From assembly GCA_002050455.1 (NCBI GenBank), contig MWZA01000154.1, forward strand, positions 1-48,700: DNA of 48,700 nt, read 5' to 3'. Made by a program: the position numbers and the translations under genes. The notes under the pieces are model-generated. The model was not told where the DNA came from. It did not search any database and saw only the letters and a list, made by a program, of their open reading frames with translations. Positions 33,612-42,182 of the stretch are shown here, one piece after another (positions within the stretch are counted from its first letter, which is position 1; every line of letters begins with the position of its first letter). This DNA comes from Acidobacteria bacterium 5-1 (GTDB lineage Bacteria > Acidobacteriota > Blastocatellia > Pyrinomonadales > Pyrinomonadaceae).

Positions 33612-33730
33612 TTGCTATTTGATTTCAATTTATAGTATAAAACAATTTGTAAATAAAGCCTGTAAACTCCTTGAAACTCTCGAAGATTTCACTTCCCCAG
33701 TTTCAGGCTTTCCAACTCGCCTTTATTTAC
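33612..33730 (+). promoter_or_regulatory. Promoter and structured leader of the exported protein gene at 33771
   Basis: A weak promoter may lie at TTGCTA (33612) and GTATAA (33635). The following RNA holds GTAAATAAAG (33649-33658), inverted at CTTTATTTAC (33721-33730). It also holds AAAGCCTG plus AAACT (33655-33668), inverted at AGTTT plus CAGGCTTT (33699-33711). The two stems share the AAAG bases, so only nested or alternative folding is possible. A good GGAGG ribosome-binding site follows at 33758-33762. Confidence 0.45.
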
Positions 33731-33770
33731 CTTGGAAAATAAATTCACTAAATTTTTGGAGGTAACTTAA

Positions 33771-34598
33771 ATGAACAAAAAAAATACTTTAGCGTTACTA
33801 ACGCTTCTTGTTGTCGGACTTTTTAGCACATTCACAACTAACATTTTCGCCCAAAAAACTGATTCTATGAAAAACGAACAGCCGTTAAAACAATGTTCTG
33901 GTGAAAAGTTTGTAATGCCGCAGTCGTTGGTCGTAGGTAACGAAGCATTTGCAAACTTTATCAAAGTTATGTCTCTGCCCGGTGGAGAAAGACAAAAAAC
34001 TTTTTCGGATATTTCCAACGAAGAAAAAGCAAATGTTTATAGAGTTAAACTCGCGCTGGAATTTACCAAACGTCCAAATTTATCAAAAGAACAGAAAAGT
34101 TTAATTTTGGACACAATTTCTGCGATTTCGGCTGACACTTATAACAAAGAAAATCCTGAATTGGCGGCAAAGGCGCAAAAACAAGCTGAGGATATTCAAC
34201 AAAAAGCGGTTTCCATTTTTCCGTCCGATGAGGCTTTCAAAATTTTTGTAGGTATAAATGGCGATAAAACAGCAGACGTTGCTTTTTTAAGAAAATACGA
34301 AGAAAAGCTCGCTTTGCGGATGAATATAAGGAGAAAGATGGTCCGAGAAGCCTCGCCCGCTGAAAAAAGTGATTTTTGGAAGGCACAAATGGTTTATCAT
34401 TTAGCAACGGCAAAACTTAGTAAAGCCCAGTTTGAGTTTATAGTAGAAATGATTCCATTTTTGACCGTCAATGCTTTTGACTTTCCTATGAATACTGAAC
34501 AGCCTAAAAATGAAGAAACAGGAATTCTTGATTCATTTGAACCAAAAGCCTTTGATCTTTTCTCCAAGGAAGAGGTATTTGCAATTTTTATGAGTTAA
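33771..34598 (+). CDS. Exported hypothetical protein
   Basis: The 275-residue protein has a clear signal peptide (MNKKNTLALLTLLVVGLFSTFTTNIFAQ) and GGAGG 8 bases before the ATG. The mature part is mostly helical and charged (KRPNLSKEQKSLILDTISAISADTYN, ENPELAAKAQKQAEDIQQKAVSIF), with one Cys and no recognised motif. It is followed after 16 bases by the thioredoxin-domain membrane protein, so both may be one transcript. I do not recognise a family. Codon use is more A/T-rich than in the flanking regulator genes. Confidence 0.75.
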   Translation: MNKKNTLALLTLLVVGLFSTFTTNIFAQKTDSMKNEQPLKQCSGEKFVMPQSLVVGNEAFANFIKVMSLPGGERQKTFSDISNEEKANVYRVKLALEFTKRPNLSKEQKSLILDTISAISADTYNKENPELAAKAQKQAEDIQQKAVSIFPSDEAFKIFVGINGDKTADVAFLRKYEEKLALRMNIRRKMVREASPAEKSDFWKAQMVYHLATAKLSKAQFEFIVEMIPFLTVNAFDFPMNTEQPKNEETGILDSFEPKAFDLFSKEEVFAIFMS

Positions 34599-34614
34599 TG
34601 AAGTATAAATAAAA

Positions 34615-35472
34615 ATGTATGTATCAATTTTCAAAATATTTCTCCTTTCCGCTCTACTACCTATTTTAACCGCACAAATCAGTCGCCGGAGGATAGATTA
34701 CAACAGTATCTTAATTTTTATCGCTTATTTTTGTCTGACAATTTACTGCATAGAGAAATTCGGGGTAGAATTGCCAACTTGGTCTATCTTATTAATTCTA
34801 GTTCTTGGCAGGTGTTTACCAAGCCTACATACAATCTATGGATATATCACCGGAGAAGTATGGTCGTTACCATATTTTTTATTTAATATGTGGGGAATTT
34901 TTTGCGGTTTTCTATATCTACGTCTGAAAAGTCCATTCAATATACTACCTTTTTTTCTCGGATGTTTATTTGCAGTTTTTATGTTATACCAGGGCTGGCA
35001 TTTATGGATTCACCGAATAAATTTCGGAACTTTTACGGGAAGAGTTGAGACATTTGCTTTCCCAGCAAAGTTTGAAGCCTTTGATGAGCAAAAAAATTTC
35101 ATCACTAATAGAAATTTTCAAAATAAAATTGTTCTACTCGATTTTTGGATAAAAACTTGCGGGCTTTGTTTTCAGAAATTTCCGCAGGTTCAAGCTGTTT
35201 ACGACAAATATAAAAACGATCCGTCCGTTGCGATTTATACAATTAATAAACTGGTTGAAGAAGATAAACCGAATCAAGTGTTTGAAATGATAAAAGAGGA
35301 AGGCTATTCATTTCCCGTCGTGATTCCGACGGATGAAGAATTGCCCGAAAAGTTTGGCGTAAAAGGTTATCCGACAACTTTTGTAATCAGCCCTGACGGA
35401 CGAATTGTTTATAAAGGCGACATCGAAGGCGCGGTCAAAATGGTTGCCGAATTAAAATTAAATACTCGGTAA
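34615..35472 (+). CDS. Membrane protein with C-terminal TlpA-like thioredoxin domain
   Basis: The 285-residue protein has four to five transmembrane helices in the first 130 residues. A thioredoxin fold follows from about 150, with redox motif CGLC (Cys182, Cys185) and cis-Pro in GYPTTFVIS. This is the TlpA/ResA plan, where an anchored thioredoxin domain faces the periplasm and reduces or isomerises disulfides. The membrane part is longer than the single anchor of TlpA and resembles MauE/DoxX-type helices only in general appearance. The 5' part is markedly A+T-rich compared with the 3' half. The stop lies inside the convergent kinase gene (15-base overlap). Confidence 0.78.
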   Translation: MYVSIFKIFLLSALLPILTAQISRRRIDYNSILIFIAYFCLTIYCIEKFGVELPTWSILLILVLGRCLPSLHTIYGYITGEVWSLPYFLFNMWGIFCGFLYLRLKSPFNILPFFLGCLFAVFMLYQGWHLWIHRINFGTFTGRVETFAFPAKFEAFDEQKNFITNRNFQNKIVLLDFWIKTCGLCFQKFPQVQAVYDKYKNDPSVAIYTINKLVEEDKPNQVFEMIKEEGYSFPVVIPTDEELPEKFGVKGYPTTFVISPDGRIVYKGDIEGAVKMVAELKLNTR

Positions 35473-36945
35473 TCTTACCGTAAATTTAGTTCCTTCGTTC
35501 AAATTAGATGCAACATCAATCGTTCCATTATGGTCGTCAACGATTTTTTTCACAATCGCCAAGCCCAAACCCGTGCCGGTTTCTCTAGTCGAAAAATAAG
35601 GCTCGAAGATTTTCGATAAATTCTCTTCCCGTATTCCGATGCCTTTGTCGGCAACCTCGATTTTAACAAAATTTCCGTCGGGTGATATTGTCATATTGAT
35701 ATTTCCGCCCGTAGTTTCCATCGCCTGCATCGCGTTGGTCAGCAGGTTATTAAAAACCGAGCGCAAGACTTCCGCATCGCCTAAGATTTTCGGCACGTTT
35801 TCGCGCTCGACCAAACCAATTTTGATGTTTAATTCTTGAGCTTGCGGTTCGATAATTCGCCGAGAATCTTTGATAACTTCTCTGACTTCTAATGGCTGCA
35901 AATCCAATTTAATCGGGCGCGAATAACTCAGAAAATCCGAAACTTGCTGATTGATTCTGCCGACTTCGGTTTTGAGCTGCGCGGTTAATTTTTCAAAAGT
36001 TGCGTGTTTTTGCGCGTCTTCGGGCGCAAATTTTGAGCGCAGATGGTCAAGCGTCAGATTTATGTAATTTAACGGATTGCGGATTTCGTGCGCGATTGCC
36101 GAAGCGAGTCTGCCGACCACCGCGCTTTTTTCCGCTTGCTGCAATTGTGCTTCAAGCTGGCGTGTTTTTTCGAGTTCGGCAGTCATCTCGTTAAACTGAT
36201 TAGTGAGTTTGCCGATTTCGTCGTTGCGTTCCGCACCTTTTACGCGCACTCTTAAATCGCCTTCGGCGACGCGCCGCGATGCGTCGGAAAGATTGGCAAT
36301 CGGACGCGTAAAACGCCACACCAGAAAAATCGTGATCATTGTCGAAAGCAAAAGCACCAGAAGAGTATAAACGAGCGGTCTGGCGGCTTTGGCGGCGGCT
36401 TCCCTTTTGTCGTTTTCCAGAATAACCATCACATACCAGCGTCCCTGCGTGGTTTGAATCGGAATGGCGTGGGCTTCGCCGTCAGCATCTTCAGCCGAAG
36501 CAATATTTGCATTCGGAAATTTATTGACATCTTCACCGAGTTTTTTCTCGTCTTCTATCAACGGCGGCAAATTGGTTAATTCGCTCAAATTATGATATTT
36601 TATTTGACCGTTTTCGGTTGTCGGCAGATAATCACGAGATTTAAGAGTGTCCCTAATCTGCCACTCGTCATCAATAATTATTACATCCTTAATGCGTTGT
36701 GCGGTTTTTTCATCAAAAAACGGCTGACCTTTGCCCTTGACCAAATCTTCCATATATTCATTGGAAGTAAGACTATTAACGCCTAAAACCAGTCCCGCCA
36801 CCAATGCTTGTTCCTGCATTGCGCGTAAATTATTGTTTTCTCTCTGCGTTTTGAGATTAAGATAATACTGCACGCCGAGCGTGGTAATCAGAAGAAACGC
36901 TAAAATTATCAGAAGTCTGCCGCGAAATGTATTGAAAAAATTCAC
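35458..36945 (-). CDS. HAMP-domain sensor histidine kinase
   Basis: The 495-residue protein has one N-terminal helix (about 7-27), an extracytoplasmic sensor region (about 28-190) and a second helix (about 193-213, VYTLLVLLLSTMITIFLVW). A HAMP linker follows, then a HisKA domain with the phosphorylated His in AIAHEIRNPLNYI. The ATPase domain has NLLTNAMQAM (N box), DKGIGI (G1) and GTGLGLAI (G2). It is NtrB-like in its HisKA sequence, matching the NtrC-type regulator at 32254-33600, so these probably form one signalling pair. The signal is unknown. Confidence 0.92.
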   Translation of the reverse strand: MNFFNTFRGRLLIILAFLLITTLGVQYYLNLKTQRENNNLRAMQEQALVAGLVLGVNSLTSNEYMEDLVKGKGQPFFDEKTAQRIKDVIIIDDEWQIRDTLKSRDYLPTTENGQIKYHNLSELTNLPPLIEDEKKLGEDVNKFPNANIASAEDADGEAHAIPIQTTQGRWYVMVILENDKREAAAKAARPLVYTLLVLLLSTMITIFLVWRFTRPIANLSDASRRVAEGDLRVRVKGAERNDEIGKLTNQFNEMTAELEKTRQLEAQLQQAEKSAVVGRLASAIAHEIRNPLNYINLTLDHLRSKFAPEDAQKHATFEKLTAQLKTEVGRINQQVSDFLSYSRPIKLDLQPLEVREVIKDSRRIIEPQAQELNIKIGLVERENVPKILGDAEVLRSVFNNLLTNAMQAMETTGGNINMTISPDGNFVKIEVADKGIGIREENLSKIFEPYFSTRETGTGLGLAIVKKIVDDHNGTIDVASNLNEGTKFTVRLPSI

Positions 36946-37137
36946 TGTTATCCTTTGCCCTTCGTTTGTTTTACTTTTATCTAAAATTTCTCTTGCCGAT
37001 TTCTCGTTCTCAATGTTATAGTCTTATTTGGCTTTTGAAGCAAAGTTTTCAAACGATTCAATTTGTTTTGATTCAGCAACCGTTTTTAATTTCCCCAAAG
37101 TTATTCTCCGATTTTCAAGTCTACCGAGGTTTTTACG

Positions 37138-38736
37138 ATGTTATTTATCCGCGAAAAGTGTCTTGCGAAGTTTGCTGCCGTGTTTTTTTCCGTGCTTTTT
37201 TTACTTTCCGTGAACGCTCCGGCGCAAAAGAAAAAGGTTGTAACTAAACCAGACAATAAATCAAGCCAAACCGCTTCCAAAAACAAGATTGCCGACAAAA
37301 AGCAGACGGCAGGCAATAAAAAAACTTCTTTAACCAATAAAAAAACGGCGAAAAGCAAAGCTGATTTACAAAGAGATTTGCAAAAAGAAGCCGAAGCAAG
37401 ACGCTTGGCGAAAATCGAAGAAGCCAAACAACGCGCCGCGCAAGAAGCGCGTCGGCAGGCGGCTCTGGAAGAAAAACGCCGCCGCGAGCAGGCAATCCGC
37501 GAAGCGCGGGCGCGAAAACTCGCGTTTGAACGCGGACTTCGCACCGAAACTATTGAAAATATCGCCGTTGACAACACCGAAGGCGAAGATTTGGAAGTGC
37601 GCCGCGCCGCTGTCAATGCGCTGGGAAATCGCGCCGGAACGGTCGTCGTGCTTGAACCGCAAACGGGAAAAGTTTTAACGATAATCAATCAGGATTGGGC
37701 GATTCGCAAAAGTTTCAAACCGTGTTCGACCATCAAACTCGTAACCGCGATTGCCGGAATCAACGAAAATGTCATTGATAAGGACGGCAACATCTCGCCG
37801 CGAAAATTTCCGATGAATCTCGACGACGCGCTTGCCTATTCAAACAACAGTTATTTTCAAAAGGTCGGTGTAAATATCGGCAATCAAAAAATGATTTCCT
37901 ACGCGCAAACGCTTGGACTTGGGATGACAACAGGCATCAATGCCGATGGCGAAACAAGCGGAAAACTGCCGTTTGGCAACAATAACGTGCGAATTTATTC
38001 ACACGGCGACGATTTTGAAGTTACGCCGCTTCAACTCGCCGTGCTGGTTTCGGCAATTTCCAACGGCGGACGAGTTATTGTGCCGCAAATTCCGCGCTCG
38101 AAATTTGAACAGGCGACTTTTCGCGGGCAAATGCGCCGGATGATAAATCTTCCAAACAGAGATTTGCAGGGCGTTATTCCGGGAATGATTGGCGCGGCGC
38201 AATATGGCACGGCGCGGCGCGGCGTGGATTCTTCGCTCGGCGTGGCGGGCAAAACAGGTTCGTGCATCGGTCAAGGTTCTTGGGTCGGATTGTTCGCCTC
38301 GGTCGCGCCGCTTGAAAATCCGAAATTTGCCGTTATTGTTATTACTCGCGGACAAGCCGAGCGCGGCAAATATGCGGCGGCGGTTGCGGGAAGAGTCTAT
38401 GCGGCATTACGCAATCGTTTCGATGCCAAAAACGATAAAAATCTCGCGCAAATTCCGCTTGAACTCAAACCGCAAACAAAAGTTAATGCCAAAACTTCCG
38501 CGCAGATTGATACCGCCGAAGGCGAAGACAGCGACGAAGGCGACGCTTCATTGCTGGCAAAAGGCAAAAAAGGCGGCGCGGACAGAACTGCAAATCCAGA
38601 AACATTCGTCAGAAAAGACGAAAAACTGGCATCTATGTTTCCATCGGTTATCATTAAAGTAAAGAAGGCAAAAAATGAAGAAGTGAAAAAGGCAAAAAAT
38701 GAAATCTTGCGTCCGCGAATCGTGCCTGAAAATTAA
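37138..38736 (+). CDS. Penicillin-binding-like transpeptidase with Lys-rich coiled-coil N-terminus
   Basis: The 532-residue protein has a signal or anchor segment (1-29), a basic Lys/Ala/Glu-rich coiled coil (about 30-135) and a transpeptidase domain. The domain carries CSTIK (Ser197, Lys200), SNN (235-237) and KTG (372-374), the three active-site motifs of penicillin-binding proteins. There is no dimerisation or glycosyltransferase domain, unlike standard class B or class A PBPs. It probably cross-links or trims peptidoglycan in the periplasm. A second Lys/Glu-rich tail follows (about 430-532), ending EEVKKAKNEILRPRIVPEN with an imperfect repeat of KKAKNE. The ribosome-binding site is GAGG about 10 bases upstream. 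Confidence 0.85.
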   Translation: MLFIREKCLAKFAAVFFSVLFLLSVNAPAQKKKVVTKPDNKSSQTASKNKIADKKQTAGNKKTSLTNKKTAKSKADLQRDLQKEAEARRLAKIEEAKQRAAQEARRQAALEEKRRREQAIREARARKLAFERGLRTETIENIAVDNTEGEDLEVRRAAVNALGNRAGTVVVLEPQTGKVLTIINQDWAIRKSFKPCSTIKLVTAIAGINENVIDKDGNISPRKFPMNLDDALAYSNNSYFQKVGVNIGNQKMISYAQTLGLGMTTGINADGETSGKLPFGNNNVRIYSHGDDFEVTPLQLAVLVSAISNGGRVIVPQIPRSKFEQATFRGQMRRMINLPNRDLQGVIPGMIGAAQYGTARRGVDSSLGVAGKTGSCIGQGSWVGLFASVAPLENPKFAVIVITRGQAERGKYAAAVAGRVYAALRNRFDAKNDKNLAQIPLELKPQTKVNAKTSAQIDTAEGEDSDEGDASLLAKGKKGGADRTANPETFVRKDEKLASMFPSVIIKVKKAKNEEVKKAKNEILRPRIVPEN

Positions 38737-38851
38737 ATCCGGCACTGAGCCGTTTGTCCGGCGAAACTTCAATCCGCAAAACACAATTTCAGCCCTTTCT
38801 GCCAACGGCTTTATTTTTTTCCGTTAAGTTCCGACATAATGAATTTTTCAC

Positions 38852-38881
38852 TTGACACAAAGATAAAATTTGCGTGATTAT
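38852..38881 (+). promoter_or_regulatory. Promoter candidate for the TPR-like protein gene
   Basis: A perfect -35 hexamer TTGACA (38852-38857) is followed after 18 bases by GATTAT (38876-38881). The predicted start near 38888 would give a leader of about 185 bases that contains the alternative hairpins at 38941-38998. Confidence 0.5.
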
Positions 38882-38940
38882 TTAATTTCCTAATAATTTC
38901 AACGGAAAATTGCTGTTAATTTTTTATGATAAATTCAGGC

Positions 38941-38998
38941 TTGCACAATCGGAAAAAGGTGCAACCCTTTTTTTTAAGAACACATCTGAATTGTGCAA
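38941..38998 (+). promoter_or_regulatory. Attenuator-like leader with two exclusive hairpins
   Basis: TTGCAC (38941-38946) can pair with GTGCAA (38959-38964); eight T follow 3 bases later (38968-38975), as in an intrinsic terminator. The same 5' arm extended, TTGCACAAT (38941-38949), pairs in 9 bp with ATTGTGCAA (38990-38998), which would prevent the first hairpin. The gene start is 76 bases further on. The stems are short, so this is a candidate and not a proven switch. Confidence 0.45.
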
Positions 38999-39073
38999 AA
39001 GATGGAACACTTCAACGGGTTTCAGGCTTTGCAGAAAGTTTTAAGGTAGAAAATGCTTGGAGGATATAATTTA

Positions 39074-40453
39074 ATGAAAACCATTTTTAGAGTTTTGGTG
39101 CTTGGAATTTTCATGACGGCTTTCACCGCCGTTTCTTTCACAACGGTATTTGCTCAAGACGTTTGCGGAGATCTTGAGGCGAAACAGGATTTGTATGAAA
39201 AGAAGTTTCAGGGAAATTTTCAAGGTAAAACAATTGAACAAAAACAAACTGCTATTGATGCGGCAAAACAGTATATTCAAAAATTCGGAGCTTGTGAAGA
39301 AGATAAAGCGATTATTGAATATCTCAAAACAACCGTTCCCGCACTTGAAAAAGATATAGTTAAAATAAACGACGCTAAACAAGCAGAAGCCCAAAATGCT
39401 CTTTTCAATCGTTTCGACGCGGCGATTAAGAGCAAAAATACCGCCGAAACTTTTGCCGTCGGAAAAGAAATTCTGGCGAAAGACCCCGACATAGTTGATG
39501 TCTTAATTGTGCTGGCAACAGTTGGGTATGACCAAGCCAGAATGAATCCGCCGGTTAATACTTACAACACTGAAACTGTTGATTATGCGAAAAGTGCGAT
39601 TGATAAAATCCAAGCGGGTAAAACTTCGGTGAACGGCAGTTACGGCGTGTTAGCCTATTCTTATAAAAACAAAGAAAACGCGCTCGGTTGGATGAATTAT
39701 ATTGTCGGTTATGTTATGTATTACGGACAAAGTAAAAAGGAAGAAGCACTTCCCTTTCTTTATAAAGCTACTCAAGCCAACAATTCCACGACCAAAAACG
39801 ATGCCGTTCTTTATCAAACCATTGCTTTGTATTACCGCGACCAAGTTGCTCGACTCGGCAATGAAATTGTTGCGAAACTGAAAGAAACGGAAAATCAGGC
39901 AACCGATGAAGTAAAAGCACTTATCGCGCTTCAGAAAGGTTATTCCGACCGTGCAATTGACGCATACGCCAGAGCTTACAGCGTAGCGGATAAATCTGCG
40001 GCAAATAAACCTTATCGTGACGGACTTTTAAGCAGCTTGAAAGAAATTTACAAAATTCGTTACGAAGGTAAAAGAGACGATGTTGATGCTTACATTGCAA
40101 ACGTGATGAGCAGACCGCTGCCCGACCCGACAACCAAGGTTGCGCCCGTTGGCGAAGACGACACAACGGCAGCGACAACGACACCGACTACCACGACGAC
40201 ACCGACGACTCCAAGCACAGCTAAACCGTCAACAACTCCGGCGACAACAAAACCGGCAACGACTACGACGAAACCGGCGACCACAACCAAGCCGTTAAGT
40301 TTGACGACAACGACGGAATCCACAACGAAGGTTACCGTTAGCAAAACCAATGGCGGCAATTTGTCAAATGAAGCCACGACGAATACACCAGCCAAAGCCA
40401 AAACCAAAACTCCGGCTAAAAAAGCTGCTCCGAAAAAGAAAGGCACACGCTAA
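39074..40453 (+). CDS. Exported helical-repeat protein with Thr/Pro-rich tail
   Basis: From the ATG at 39074 (GGAGGA 9 bases upstream) the protein has 459 residues and a signal peptide ending near FAQD. An earlier ATG at 39053 has no ribosome-binding site. Residues of about 30-345 are helical and read like degenerate tetratricopeptide repeats (AIKSKNTAETFAVGKEILAKDPDIVDVLIVLATVG, KEEALPFLYKATQANNS, ALIALQKGYSDRAIDAYARAY). Residues of about 355-415 are almost only Thr, Pro, Ala, Ser and Lys, and the end is Lys/Ala-rich (KAKTKTPAKKAAPKKKGTR). The tail could cross or bind the cell wall. Function unknown. A structured leader precedes it and a strong terminator follows. Confidence 0.78.
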   Translation: MKTIFRVLVLGIFMTAFTAVSFTTVFAQDVCGDLEAKQDLYEKKFQGNFQGKTIEQKQTAIDAAKQYIQKFGACEEDKAIIEYLKTTVPALEKDIVKINDAKQAEAQNALFNRFDAAIKSKNTAETFAVGKEILAKDPDIVDVLIVLATVGYDQARMNPPVNTYNTETVDYAKSAIDKIQAGKTSVNGSYGVLAYSYKNKENALGWMNYIVGYVMYYGQSKKEEALPFLYKATQANNSTTKNDAVLYQTIALYYRDQVARLGNEIVAKLKETENQATDEVKALIALQKGYSDRAIDAYARAYSVADKSAANKPYRDGLLSSLKEIYKIRYEGKRDDVDAYIANVMSRPLPDPTTKVAPVGEDDTTAATTTPTTTTTPTTPSTAKPSTTPATTKPATTTTKPATTTKPLSLTTTTESTTKVTVSKTNGGNLSNEATTNTPAKAKTKTPAKKAAPKKKGTR

Positions 40454-40482
40454 TTTTCTTTCGTAAATAGTTTGATATGATT

Positions 40483-40519
40483 AGTCGGGCGCAAAACCAG
40501 ATGCGTCCGGCTTTTTTTT
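40483..40519 (+). terminator. Rho-independent terminator
   Basis: AGTCGGGCGC and GCGTCCGGCT form a 10-bp stem with two G-U pairs around a 10-base loop, followed by seven further T. It separates the TPR-like gene from rnc. Confidence 0.88.
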
Positions 40520-40549
40520 ATGACATAATGTCCTTAAAATGAGCGTTCT

Positions 40550-41281
40550 ATGCCGATAAATCTTGCAAATTTTGAACAACTGCTCGGCTACAAGTTTCAA
40601 AATCTCGCTTTGCTTGAACGCGCCGTTACGCATCGGTCTTGGGCTTACGAAAAAGTTCTTGACGGCGACGAAGAAAAAACCCGCAATCTGCAAAATGAAT
40701 CGCTCGAATTTGTCGGTGATTCCGTGCTTGGGCTGGTGATTGCCGAACAACTTTACATTCGTCATCCGAAAGCCAGCGAAGGCGATCTGACGTTGATGAA
40801 ACACCGCCTTGTCAGTATGGGAACACTGGCAAAAATTTCCGAAAACATCGGTATCGGTAAATTTATGCGCGTCGGGCGCGGCGAAGAAAAAACCGGCGGC
40901 AGACGCAAACAAGCAATGTTGGCAGACACTCTGGAAGCCGTTATTGCCGCGATTTTTTTCGACGGCGGTTATATTTCGGCGCGGTCATTCGTAACCCGTA
41001 TTTACGCTGAGGAAATTCGTCAGGCAACACCGAAAACTTCGATTGATTACAAAACTTTGCTTCAGGAAACACTTCAGGCAGACAAACTTTCCGCCCCAAA
41101 TTATACGTTAATAAAAACGGATGGTCCGCCGCACGAGAGACATTTTCTGGTTGAGGCAGTTTGGGAAACAGGCAAAGTGCGCGGCAAAGGCAGTTCGATA
41201 AAAGCCGCCGAAATGCAGGCAGCGAGTTTGGCTTTGAAGAAATTAAACAAAAGGAAACCGAAAAACGTAGAAGAGAGTTGA
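40550..41281 (+). CDS. rnc: Ribonuclease III
   Basis: The 243-residue protein has the RNase III signature NESLEFVGDSVLGLVI (about 49-64, with Glu53 and Asp57) and LADTLEAVIAAIF (Asp126, Glu129) that complete the metal site. A double-stranded RNA-binding domain covers about 167-238, ending KAAEMQAASLALKKL. RNase III cleaves double-stranded RNA in rRNA maturation and mRNA turnover. The length is normal. It lies 22 bases before lepB on the same strand; the rnc-lepB linkage is common in bacteria. Confidence 0.97.
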   Translation: MPINLANFEQLLGYKFQNLALLERAVTHRSWAYEKVLDGDEEKTRNLQNESLEFVGDSVLGLVIAEQLYIRHPKASEGDLTLMKHRLVSMGTLAKISENIGIGKFMRVGRGEEKTGGRRKQAMLADTLEAVIAAIFFDGGYISARSFVTRIYAEEIRQATPKTSIDYKTLLQETLQADKLSAPNYTLIKTDGPPHERHFLVEAVWETGKVRGKGSSIKAAEMQAASLALKKLNKRKPKNVEES

Positions 41282-41302
41282 AATTCCGGCATTTGTAAAA
41301 AT

Positions 41303-42124
41303 ATGATTAAGAACGAAAAAGAAATTATTCAACCAATCGAAAAAAAGCCGCTCGGACCGCCGAAAAGTATTTTCCGCGAGTATTTTGAATCATTTGTCAT
41401 AACTTTAATAATGGCAATTTTCGGAATGACGTTCATTCTGCAAGCCGTTACCGTTCCGACCGGTTCGATGCAGAACACGATTTTGGTCGGCGATTATTTG
41501 CTGGTTAATAAATTTATCTTTGCGCCGAGCGGCAATCCGCTTCCCTTTTTGCCGCAGCGCGAAATTCAGCGCGGCGATATTATTGTCTTCAAATTTCCCG
41601 GTTATCCCGAGTCATTAAACAAATCAAGGGCGGAAAAAGAACAAGCCGGACCTGCTTTTCAAATTAATTTCGTCAAGCGGGTTATCGGTTTGCCCGGCGA
41701 TAAAATCGAAGTTCGCGGCAACGAAGTTTATATCAACGACCGGCTTTTGCCTGAACACCGTATAATCGGGGATGCTTCGGATGATAAATCAGCACTTGAT
41801 ACAATAGAGTTTGAAGAACGGCAGCCCGCCCAAAATTACGACGTTTATTATTCCGAAAGAGAGATAGAAAACGGCGGAGATTCTGATTACACATTTGCTG
41901 CATCGGGGAAACCTTTTACTGTTGCCGAAGACAGTTATTTTGTGATGGGCGACAGCCGCAACCGCAGTCTGGATAGCCGCTATTGGGGTGTTGTCAATCG
42001 CAATCTGGTCATCGGACGCGCAATGTTTGTTTATTGGTCGTGCGACCGCGGCGCAAGCAACGGAAGTATGCTCGGCTGTTTAACGAATCCGCGACTTGCC
42101 CGTATCGGAAAGATGATTAAGTAA
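41303..42124 (+). CDS. lepB: Signal peptidase I
   Basis: A 273-residue type I signal peptidase with one N-terminal helix (about 30-50). The catalytic Ser55 is in VPTGSMQNT and the general-base Lys125 in FVKRVIGLPGDKIE. FVMGDSRNRSLDSRYWG near 213-229 is the third conserved box. It removes signal peptides from exported proteins at the outer face of the inner membrane. This suits a window so rich in exported products. A heptad-repeat hairpin follows the stop. Confidence 0.97.
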   Translation: MIKNEKEIIQPIEKKPLGPPKSIFREYFESFVITLIMAIFGMTFILQAVTVPTGSMQNTILVGDYLLVNKFIFAPSGNPLPFLPQREIQRGDIIVFKFPGYPESLNKSRAEKEQAGPAFQINFVKRVIGLPGDKIEVRGNEVYINDRLLPEHRIIGDASDDKSALDTIEFEERQPAQNYDVYYSEREIENGGDSDYTFAASGKPFTVAEDSYFVMGDSRNRSLDSRYWGVVNRNLVIGRAMFVYWSCDRGASNGSMLGCLTNPRLARIGKMIK

Positions 42125-42125
42125 T

Positions 42126-42182
42126 GGAAAATGCAAAATGTAAAATTTATTATCCGTTATCCGTTTTCCATTTTCCGTTTTT
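42126..42182. repeat. Heptad repeat with inverted arms (lepB-psuG gap)
   Basis: The left arm advances as ATGGAAA, ATGCAAA, ATGTAAA. The right arm advances as TTATCCG, TTATCCG, TTTTCCA, TTTTCCG. The arms are partly complementary, so a hairpin is possible. It fills the whole gap between lepB and psuG; the psuG start codon comes directly after it and no ordinary ribosome-binding site is seen. Confidence 0.75.

Noticed and set aside
39010-39035. Possible sigma-54 promoter before the TPR-like gene
   Set aside because: GG and GC pairs exist but are 11 or 12 bases apart where 10 is required.
40090-40446. Val-rich open frame opposite the Thr/Pro-rich tail
   Set aside because: Poly-Val is only the complement of ACA/ACG/ACC threonine codons; there is no start signal.
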